From Chrysopilus asiliformis (lineage: Eukaryota; Arthropoda; Insecta; Diptera; Rhagionidae), in assembly GCA_964034945.1 (NCBI GenBank), contig OZ035960.1, positions 15,905,403-15,969,402 on the forward strand: a stretch of DNA of 64,000 nt. Reading direction: 5' to 3'. Positions 56,285 through 64,000 of the stretch are shown piece by piece. The notes under the pieces are model-generated. The model saw only the letters and a list, made by a program, of their open reading frames with translations, ran no database searches and had not been told where the DNA came from. The stretch's first letter is position 1, and every line of letters begins with the position of its first letter. Both the position numbers and the translations under genes were made by a program.

Positions 56285-56760
56285 TGAAGGTAAATTTAAT
56301 TATAAAATGCTTTTATTTAGCTTACTTTCGTATCTGTTTGTCTGTCTGTTTGTCAGGATCAAATCTTGGAATCTGATTTTAATCGGCTTCCAATCATCCT
56401 ATTAACTTGAAATTTTGCACACATACGAAAGTCCGATGACAATTCTTTGGTAATTTGCCAAAACTTGATAACTACATTTTACAAATTTTGAACGAAGCAC
56501 TTTCAAAATAAAAAAAAAATATGACATGACAAAACTTTCCTTTGGCTGGTTATTTTAAATTTTAAATTAACGTTTAAATAAATGTTTAATTAACAAACAA
56601 ACTGATCATGTCATATTTTTTTTTTAATTTTGAAATTGCTTCGTTCAAAATTTGAAAAATGTAGTTATCAAGTTTTGGCAAATTACCACAGAATTCAAAA
56701 TGTGTGTATGCAATCTGCCTGTCAACCCCCTCTTCAACTATTTCCGGAACCGTTGGAGCA
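56285..56760. repeat. Inverted-repeat insertion between coding parts
   Basis: Segments 56457-56545 and 56585-56700 are inverted complements (AACTTGATAACTACATTTTA versus TAAAATGTAGTTATCAAGTT-like). The left part (TGTTTGTCTGTCTGTTTGTC; TGCACACATACGAAAGTCCG; GATGACAATTC) is shared in inverse with 62460-62560. It probably separates the SAM-like gene from its former C-terminal exons. Confidence 0.55.
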
Positions 56761-56873
56761 GTTTTAACGCGGTCTGCGTCATTGAGTAGACATCATTTTT
56801 GATTTTTAGTTTTACTAATCAAATACAAAATTACTAAAAAATTGAAAAGCTATTTTTGAATTTTTTTAAATAG

Positions 56874-57220
56874 TTTCCTGATCCATGTTTTGACCGAACC
56901 TGAAGGTATACCAACTGTGGAGAGGCGAGCTAAATTTTACAAAGATCTTAGATTGGGGTGTCAGCCATATTTAATTGCGGTTGGTGAAACTATTCATAGT
57001 TTAAAAAAATTTTATGTTGTTTTAGAAGATATTTTATACAAACAGTAATTTTGTAAAATCTTTGGACGCTTGTTTCAAAATTTACACTGTTTTCAACTTA
57101 AAATACGCTCTAGAAAACGAACTTGTGTGGATTTTTATTGAAACCTTTTTTTATAATAATTTAAATAAGAAATTTAATTTGCCATCTAAAATCGTTGCAT
57201 TAATTGCAGACTTGACTTAA
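56874..57220 (+). pseudogene. C-terminal-domain remnant of the element's gene, frameshifted
   Basis: After a possible acceptor (TTTTTTTAAATAG ending 56873) one frame reads LTEPEGIPTVERRAKFYKDL, RLGCQPYLIAVGETIHSLKK and FYVVLEDILYK, stopping at 57046. The next frame continues in register from 57044: FVKSLDACFKIYTVFNLKYA, LENELVWIFIETFFYNN, ending at TAA 57218-57220. The pattern AVGE..-YY.V.-..K.LD.CFK...-LN.KY..E...VW.FI...FY matches a C-terminal domain I recall in uncharacterised multicopy invertebrate proteins with N-terminal SAM-like domains (not searched). One frameshift breaks it. Confidence 0.65.
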
Positions 57221-57352
57221 AATGTTCGTTTGTTTTCTGTACGAAAATTTGTTTGATTCTATAGAAGTTCTCATTTTCCATTTAAAGTATGTGCATAGTA
57301 AGGATTTTTCTTAACTTTTTATGAAACAGATTTAAGAATTTTTGATTTAAAA

Positions 57353-57532
57353 ACCATTATTATTTTCGATAACAAAGAAGTGTTTTTTGTTTGCAACGAA
57401 TACGAAAATGAGAGTTTTAATGAACACTATCAAGCATATATTTTAGGAGTGAAATTTCCAAGTGTTTGCAGAACGATTTGCAACTTTCCCAATGCATGCA
57501 CACATCCTATTAGATACAAAATACGGTATTAA
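57353..57532 (+). pseudogene. Second C-terminal remnant in the TIR element
   Basis: A 59-codon open frame ending in TAA 57530-57532: IIIFDNKEVFFVCNEYENES, FNEHYQAYILGVKFPSVCRT, then HPIRYKIRY. The V-F-F-V-C...F-(N/D)-E-H-(Y/F)-Q-A-Y-x-(L/V) pattern resembles a C-terminal segment recalled from repeated genes in several animal genomes. No start codon; probably a detached exon or decayed second gene of the same element. Confidence 0.55.
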
Positions 57533-57745
57533 ACTAAAGCACATTTAAGTCATTTTTTTATTTTCAAGATGTAAAATATTAATATTAAAATTACTATTAA
57601 CATGATTTGCAATAACACTTTTTTAGTAAATATTATTTTTATGTAAAAATATTTATTGGAGAAATAAATTTCTGTTGATTCAAAAACAATTGTTCTTTTT
57701 TCAACTTATATTTCTTTCAGCTTATAGGTAATAATCATTACCCAT

Positions 57746-58598
57746 AAAAAAGTAGTCAATCTTAACAACTTTTCAATTATTTAGTTGTTCGAATCGGGAA
57801 CATTACTTTAGTAGTAAAGTTTATTTTTTTGTAGTTAATTTCAACTACAAGAAATAATTAAAAGAACTATAAAATAACTAACATTTATTAATAAGTAATA
57901 AGATTTTACTATTTTCTACTTGATTGCATTACAAAATAGTCAAAATATAGTGCCAAAAAAGTCATTTTAAATTATTTTGTTGTCAAATCAATTAAAAAGT
58001 AGTTACAGTGACTATTAAAATAGTTATTTGTCAATTGTTTCATAATTACATTCGACTGCAAAATAGTTGAAAGGTATTATCGAAATAATACGTTTTCATT
58101 ATTTTCTTGTTGAATTCACGACAAAATAATTGCAAACTGGTAACTTTCAACTATTTTCTAGTCGAACCAATAACAAAATGGTTAAAAATGGTTGTTTTGA
58201 TAGTCACTTCCAACCACATTATGGTCACTTCAACAAGAAAATAATGAAAACATATTATTTCGATAATACCTTTCAACTATTTTGCAGTCGAATGTAATTA
58301 TGAAACAATTGACAAATAATTATTTTAATAGTCACTGTAACTACTTTTTAATTGATTTGACAACAAAATAATTTAAAATGACTTTTTTGGCATTATATTT
58401 TGACTATTTTGTAATGCAATCAAGTAGAAAATAGTAAAATCTTATTACTTATTAATAAATGTTAGTTATTTTATAGTTCTTTTAATTATTTCTTGTAGTT
58501 GAAATTAACTACAAAAAAATAAACTTTACTACTAAAGTAATGTTCCCGATTCGAACAACTAAATAATTGAAAAGTTGTTAAGAATGACTACTTTTTTT
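57746..58598. repeat. 370-bp near-perfect inverted repeat with 114-bp loop
   Basis: Arm 1 (57746-58114) and arm 2 (58229-58598) are near-identical inverse complements, e.g. CAACTTTTCAATTATTTAGT, TTCGAATCGGGAACATTACT and TTGTCAATTGTTTCATAATT in arm 1, each found inverted in arm 2. The loop (58115-58228) still carries related ACTATTTT words. The outer end of arm 2 is the element's right terminus. The high identity between arms implies recent duplication or gene conversion. Confidence 0.93.
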
Positions 58599-58606
58599 CT
58601 CTGCGT

Positions 58607-59588
58607 GTGCATTCGGTGAAATAAAAGCAAAGTTCGGGTAACAACATACATTTTGTGTACAAGGAATCCAACTTTAAAATCCAATCCGGCGGGAACAAAA
58701 TACTCGGAAGAATCGTTTAAAACTGCTTGATGTCATATTACAAGGATGGATAACTGTGCAAGATATGTATTTAATGTATATCTACAATGTATATTTTATT
58801 TACAAAAAAAAAAACAAACATACAACCGTCCATATGCATGATCCATGTCAACAGGATAAGTTTACAATTCGTGTATAAAGGATTTGGTTCATCTACTACT
58901 GAATGATATGACGTTATTCCCCCCTCTCTGAAACTGATGGCTCTTGCTGTGGCTGTGGTGGGTGATATATACAATATGCCAAAGGGCTAACAGAAAATAT
59001 TTGTTCTTTTGCCAGAAAAACCAACAATTTCATGGGACATCATGCTGAGACAATTTTCTTCCTTTTTATCCCTTTTGCATTATGGGATATATTGGAGTAA
59101 AATGACGTGTCTCGTGTCTACCAGAACAAACCCTTGAGATGTGTCCTGTCAAAATTGTGAATATTGTGCTCGGTTCACTTCAGTTCCATTTCATTCTGTT
59201 CCGTTTCATTTTGATCCAACCCGTTCTATTTTGTAGCTAAGGGGTTTTTTTTTGTGTTTCAATTTATTATATGTTGTTGCTAATATGCTTCTGGGCACAA
59301 AAATACAACGACTTTTTATAATGGAAACATCTTGTGCAACAGTAACAAATCTTCAAATATTAAAACAAAGATATTGTGGATTTTGTGATCACATTACTTT
59401 TGCATTGTGGAATTTTGCTATGACCTGTCATAGTTATAATATTTAATTTAAAATACAGTCGAACCTGGATCATCATCCGTCCCACTTATCTCACCTCAAG
59501 AGGTTTTCCACACACCCAGATCTCACTTACCGAGTTTCGACTATGCTTACTGTTTTACATAGAGAAACGAAGAAAATTTTTAATAAAA
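58607..59588. other. Stretch without recognised features
   Basis: No gene or repeat family recognised. Confidence 0.4.
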
Positions 59589-59709
59589 TTCTCTCTCTCT
59601 CTCTTTTTTTTTCTCTCTTTTTTTCTCTCTCTTTTTCTCTCTTTTTCTCTCTCTTTCTCTCTCTCTCTCTTTTTCTCTCTCTCTCTTTCTCTTTCTCTTT
59701 CTATCTCTT

Positions 59710-59744
<35 letters not shown>

Positions 59745-59745
59745 T
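59589..59745. repeat. CT/GA microsatellite
   Basis: About 155 bp of CTCTCT with T-rich and TAT interruptions. It directly abuts the 3' end (minus strand) of the retrotransposon fragment at 59750-60004. Confidence 0.95.
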
Positions 59746-59749
59746 GGCA

Positions 59750-60004
59750 CTACAACCGGTTTCCGGTATTGGCCGGCCGCAATGTCTCTCGCCAGAGGTC
59801 CCGGTCACGTGCCGAGTTTTGCATCCCTATTCTCTTCGCGTCCTGGTCAACGCCATCTTGCCATCTGAGGTTGGGTCTTCCGCGTCGCCTTGTTGTTAAC
59901 AGCCTACGGCAGAAGACTTCTCGAGCCGGGTCACATTTTCGTATTCGAGTGACATGACCAGCCCAGAGTCTGTTGAGTCTTATGAGCTTGACTACGGGCA
60001 CCAT
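59750..60004 (-). pseudogene. Non-LTR retrotransposon ORF2 C-terminus
   Basis: Minus-strand frame with LNRLWAGHVTRIRKCDPARE, VFCRRLLTTRRRGRPNLRWQ, DGVDQDAKRIGMQNSARDRD and LWRETLRPANTGNRL, then stop. The pattern L-x-W-x-G-H-V-x-R..., (K/R)-V-F..., R-R-R-G-R-P-x-L-R-W-x-D-x-V-x-x-D, and ARDRx-W-R is the standard C-terminus of I/Jockey/R1-like insect non-LTR reverse transcriptases. The 5' part is absent (5' truncation is normal for such elements), and the microsatellite at 59589-59745 follows as the 3' tail. Confidence 0.88.
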
Positions 60005-61464
60005 AAAAATTAATCCTTAAAAGTAAAATTAATTCTTAAAAAAAATGAATTTCCATACATCCCTAGATTTGGAGTTCTGCCGATCTTTTTTAAATAATTG
60101 TTTTGAAAGAAAAACACTAAGCTATCAAATATAGTAAATTTCCAAGATTAATTTCCGTACAATTTTCAGTGTTATTCCAAAATCTTATAATACAATAGTA
60201 AATTGTAAATACGATCAAAATCAAGTTGGATACACAGATTTTTAGTCAAATATGTATATGAACCAAAAGGTTCTTTGTTATGCCAGACAAATATCCAAAG
60301 TGTTTATTTTTAATTTGTTTCTGGTTATAAGACTAATAGAGAAGTTTTTTTAAATCCTTTAACGCCAGAAATACTTAATAACTATTAAAAATACTACCAT
60401 TAAAGCTTTGGTTCCTTTAGGATATCAAAAGGTATTTAACATAATATTTAAACTGGGGATTATATATTATATTCCGTCCTACGTACTATTTTTGATAATG
60501 TGCGTGGGAAACCGAATTACTTAAGTCAATTTGTTTAGGATCTAATCCTACTTTATACGAAAGGACATTTTTGTTATACACATTTTTTTTTTTTGGTTTG
60601 ATGGCATAGATACTGTAATAAATGATGTTCAAACTAACTAAGTCCAATAATGTTGCCTATAGCTCCGTTATTTATTTTATCCTGCTGGCGGAGGTACCAG
60701 CAATTTAACAGGCGTCTAAAAAGACTGCCAGAATGTTAATGAGAAAAAGACGAACTGCTCAATTAAAGCGTAAGTTTAATTCTGAATTCTTCCTATAGCT
60801 AATGCGGCTTTTATAGGCGCCGCTTTCTTATTTACAATATTGCACATAATTCCACAAGTGCCCTAATTCTTAAATACATAATTACTTTCTTAAATGTTAA
60901 GTAAACTTTTTCTCACGGTGCACTTTGTTGTCTTAGGTTCGAAATCATAAATTATCAAATCGTCAATTGTGTCATCCGAATCAAATTTCATCTTCGATTT
61001 GAATGCACCTGACTACCGTATGCTTGTGCATTGAGTGGACTTTATGTTGAGTCATGAAGTTCACAGCACGAGTAACCCATTGCATGCATACTTATGGTCA
61101 TGTCATAATTTGTCATCGATTGTTTGTTTTGTTTTTAATTTACGATTTCGATACCATTACAATACAGTTAAAATACACCATATGGCACGTGTCGTGGATT
61201 ATTTTGTATTGCTTTTTAAGATGACCAAAACGAGTAGTCAGAACTAAAAGTTTGTAGACAAGATTGAAAAGTTAAGGTACTTTAAAAATTAACATAATAT
61301 GGCAGGTTTTACGAAGTTTTTAGCCACCACTAAATTGAGTTAGCGGGCGAATTTCAAGGAAAAACAGCCTGTTAACTCCATTTAGTGTCCGCTAAAACAT
61401 TCGCGAAATCCGCCATTAAAGTAATAACCTTAGCAAAATTACATTTTTCAATATTTTTTTAATG
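60005..61464. other. Stretch without recognised features
   Basis: AT-rich; no gene or repeat family recognised. 61315-61445 contains a weak inverted pair around TTAGTG/CACTAA words. Confidence 0.4.
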
Positions 61465-61472
61465 CTTTAATG

Positions 61473-61775
61473 CAGGGGCCATCAAAGTAACTGTCGCTAC
61501 CTTTACAATCAAAATTTATAACCACTACAAATTAAAATACAGTTCAATGAAACACAACCTTCCACGGCAATGGCTTGACACGAACAGATTTAAAATGAAA
61601 TGCGTCATGCTAATAATGCCCCGCTTCCAACTCAAAGCACGATTCGTTTTATTCTTGCGATCCGAAGCCGCACACACAAGCATTACAGCACACAATAAAA
61701 GGTCGATTATAGTGGCTACGCTGTTAGAGTAAATCTGTGTGATGAGCCAGCCGAGCCACTAGCTCATGATGCCTG
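61473..61775. mobile_element. Rep-G copy 2, hAT-like, uninterrupted
   Basis: 303 bp flanked by a perfect 8-bp duplication CTTTAATG (61465-61472, 61776-61783). Ends CAGGGGCCATCA and (inverted) CAGGCATCATGA. It is the empty-site reference for the 360-bp element nested in Rep-G copy 1. Non-coding. Confidence 0.9.
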
Positions 61776-61783
61776 CTTTAATG

Positions 61784-64000
61784 TTTTGCTGAAAAAAAGT
61801 GCAAAAAGGTACGCCAATTACAAATTCGTTAATTTCTAAATTCTGAATAGTGGGCAGTTAATATTTGAAATATAGGAAATGTAAAAAAAACTTGTTTTAA
61901 AAGGAAAAAAAATATTTTTTCAGTATTGTGTATCAGAATTGAAATGGAGGTCAATATTTACTTTTAATTTATTTTTCATGCTTTTACATCGCTTTTATTT
62001 CTAACACACAGTACTTAAAAAATTTATTTTTTCCTTTTTAGTGCATTTTTTAAAATAAAAGCTTTTCTCCAATTTTTTTAGGTTTTTTTAATTTTATCCT
62101 TTTTAGTGCATTTTGTAGTTGATTAGTAAATGATGTCTGTCTTTCGCCTCGCTTGTTTATACTTTTTAGTCTTCGAACCCTTGATGCCTTTGAGACATTT
62201 TTGCAGACTTTTGAAACCCAGAATTGGATTCAGCAATCCCAACAACCCCCAGATGAGCTTTTTCCGGAAAATTTGAGGAAAAGGATAATCACTTTATCCT
62301 CACAGGATCTTCTGTAATACTTACAGATTTCTTAATGCCAGAATCGGGTTCAGCGACCTCAAAAACCCCCAGATGAAAAAATTTGATTAAAAGAATGATA
62401 TCGTTATCCTTACAGAACCTTCCCTTATCTTTACAAGGATGAAGTAGTGAAAATATTCTATTGTCATCGGACTTACGTATGTGTGCAAAACTCAATCAGA
62501 TGAGTTGAAGTGGGTCAAAATTGGAGTGCGAAATTTGACTCTGACAGACAGACAAACAGACAAATACGAAGGCAAGCTAAAGAAAAACTTTTGAAAAAGC
62601 GAAATTCAAAAGCAAATTATTTTGAAAATGAGAAAGCCTCAATTTTTGAAATAGTTGTGCTTTGGGACAGTTGGTTCATTGCTGGATTTCCAAATTTCGG
62701 ACTTAGGGTCTCCTTAACATACGTGACGCTTTTCACCTATTCACCCCCCCCCCCCTCCCCTCCCCCTCCATCGACCTACCATTGCTCTATCAATAAGATT
62801 TGCATGTCAATAATGCTTTCATACTGCCGCAGACCTTCTCCACCGCACTAAACGTTTGGTGTTTCGCATGAATTCATAAAAAAGTCAAAGTTTTCACTTT
62901 ATGAAAAGTTTATCACAAGTTTTTCGGTGCATAAAGAGGACATAAATTGTTGATTCAATGAAAATGAATAAATTCGATTTGTGTTACTCTTAACCTATAC
63001 TATACCGGCTTCGTTCCTGAATATAAGAAAAGTTAGCTGGTATAGGAACGAATGAAAAAAAAATGAAAGGAAAAGAAACGATTAAATTGGTAAAATAAAT
63101 CGAGCAGAATTTCCAACCGAGTCATTAAATTTTGGATAATCTCCAAACAACCTTCATTTCAATATCTAGTATTGGCAACCGCACCAGTGATCGACTAATT
63201 GGTGGAAAAATTTGAATTTAGCATCCTTCCTGACTCCTGAAAACTTGGACTTGAGCGGGTGGACTTGTTTTATACCAGATAGATGAATGATGATTATGAG
63301 TCAAAGGACGAAGGATGAGAGCTGAATGTCTCACAGAGTAAGTGTATCCTGATATCCAGGTTTTGGTATACCATTCCCGTTTTCCCGTTCACCACCCTCT
63401 GCCCAGCTCCTATATATCTCGTTTCACATTAATCCATCGGTCCCCTCATTCCCAACTAACGGATAATTTTATGATTGCCAGAGAGGTCGAAGAGGGTGGG
63501 TGTAGGGAATCAGATGTGAAACGATATGCTGGCTGCCAGTGTGGAGCCGGGAGACAAAAATTAAGCCATGATGGTGTTTTGAAAATTATTTCTTGCAGTT
63601 TTCCTTCTTAGGAGCCAAAGGATAAAAAGTTTTATGGGTTTATGAAAATTTTGTTAGGAAAGTTTTTCAGGGATGAAAAGTTCAGTTGTCCAAATATGAT
63701 AATGGCTGGGCCAGCAAGGACAAGAATAAGACGAAATAAGAAGAAACTTTTGTGAATTAGCGGTATGGGGGGTTAACGACTTTAACAGGAAGGATCAACG
63801 GAAGAAAAACAAAAGTACCAGAAGGACTTTAGTTCAGTTCAAGGGGACAATCCCTTTTTGCCATTGTTGTTGGCTTAGCTGTTACTATTGTTTTTGTTGT
63901 TGTTATTGTTTGAATTTATAATCGTTAAGGGGGCCGTCTGGTGTAATTTTCGTTATCTGATTTTTCTTAAAGCCCGTAGGGCGATGATTACTTCAATTTA
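61784..64000. other. Stretch without recognised genes
   Basis: 62450-62560 is shared in inverse with 56333-56433 (repeat with GACAGACAGACAAACAGAC). A C-rich run (CCCCCCCCCCCC with T breaks) lies at about 62745-62768. Short ORFs at 62510-62851 and 63342-63611 show no known similarity. GTT-rich DNA occurs at 63865-63915. Confidence 0.4.

Larger units (their letters stand above)
54816..58606 (+). mobile_element. 3.8-kb TIR element carrying a spliced SAM-like gene
   Basis: The left end CACGCAGAGAAAAAAAATAG and the right end (inverted) CACGCAGAGAAAAAAAGTAG define the element. Both flanks are packed with AAAATAGT/ACTATTTT subterminal words. Inside, in one orientation, lie a three-exon gene (55378-56275), then an inverted-repeat insertion (about 56285-56760), then two further coding remnants (56874-57220, 57353-57532), and a 370-bp inverted repeat at the right end (57746-58598). 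No transposase motif known to me (DDE of mariner, hAT, piggyBac or Helitron Rep/Hel) is visible. Shorter relatives are at 51220-51808 and probably 33143-33393. I infer a transposon family of unassigned superfamily. A clear target-site duplication was not found. Confidence 0.75.

Noticed and set aside
57760..57800. TTCGAATC word resembling a tRNA T-arm
   Set aside because: No acceptor stem or anticodon arm fits around it, and it is part of the 370-bp inverted repeat. No tRNA gene was found in the window.
59543..59899. 118-codon plus-strand frame with Leu/Ser/Phe repeats
   Set aside because: It is the CT microsatellite followed by the antisense of the retrotransposon ORF2 end at 59750-60004.
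62510..63611. Short plus-strand frames of 113 and 89 codons near the window end
   Set aside because: The first crosses a CAGACA repeat and a poly-C run; the second has no recognisable domain or splice partner.

Overview
The window looks like AT-rich nuclear DNA of an insect, most likely a fly (Diptera). The main reason is one spliced plus-strand host gene whose exons match Drosophila Fasciclin 3 (Fas3), a homophilic cell-adhesion protein of septate junctions and neurons. The mobile elements (Mos1-like and Himar1-like mariners, TTAA-flanked piggyBac-like MITEs, insect-type non-LTR retrotransposon tails) fit an insect. The species cannot be named from the sequence alone.

Layout, 1-26.5 kb: the 3' part of Fas3. 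Three symmetric phase-1 exons (4487-4801, 7852-8190, 8269-8703) encode Ig domains 1-3 and the transmembrane helix. The coding path then has three alternative cytoplasmic tails: tail A in one exon (13370-13605); tail B through a 31-nt exon (18008-18038) into 18260-18701; tail C through the same 31-nt exon into 24090-24288 and 26297-26470. The signal-peptide exon was not found and is presumably upstream of the window. The introns are crowded with nested transposons, several with verifiable target-site duplications (TSDs). They include a 184-bp-arm hairpin element in intron 2 of the visible gene and a Mos1-like mariner relic (19318-21758) carrying two later insertions.

Layout, 26.5-64 kb: no second conventional host gene was recognised. 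This part holds two closely related Himar1-like mariners (27590-28494, internally deleted; 42818-44110, full length with one nonsense codon), a decayed Tc1/mariner 3' half (39791-40234), non-LTR retrotransposon tails, several MITE families, a repeat family with CAGACAGA arrays (rep-B), and long stretches of AT-rich DNA with no gene that I can see.

The most unusual object is a 3.8-kb terminal-inverted-repeat element (54816-58606). It begins and ends with CACGCAGAGAAAA termini, carries a small three-exon gene for a SAM-like protein (55378-56275), has further coding remnants downstream (56874-57532), and ends in a near-perfect 370-bp inverted repeat (57746-58598). Shorter relatives with similar ends occur at 33143-33393 and 51220-51808. 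I could not assign it to a named transposon superfamily.
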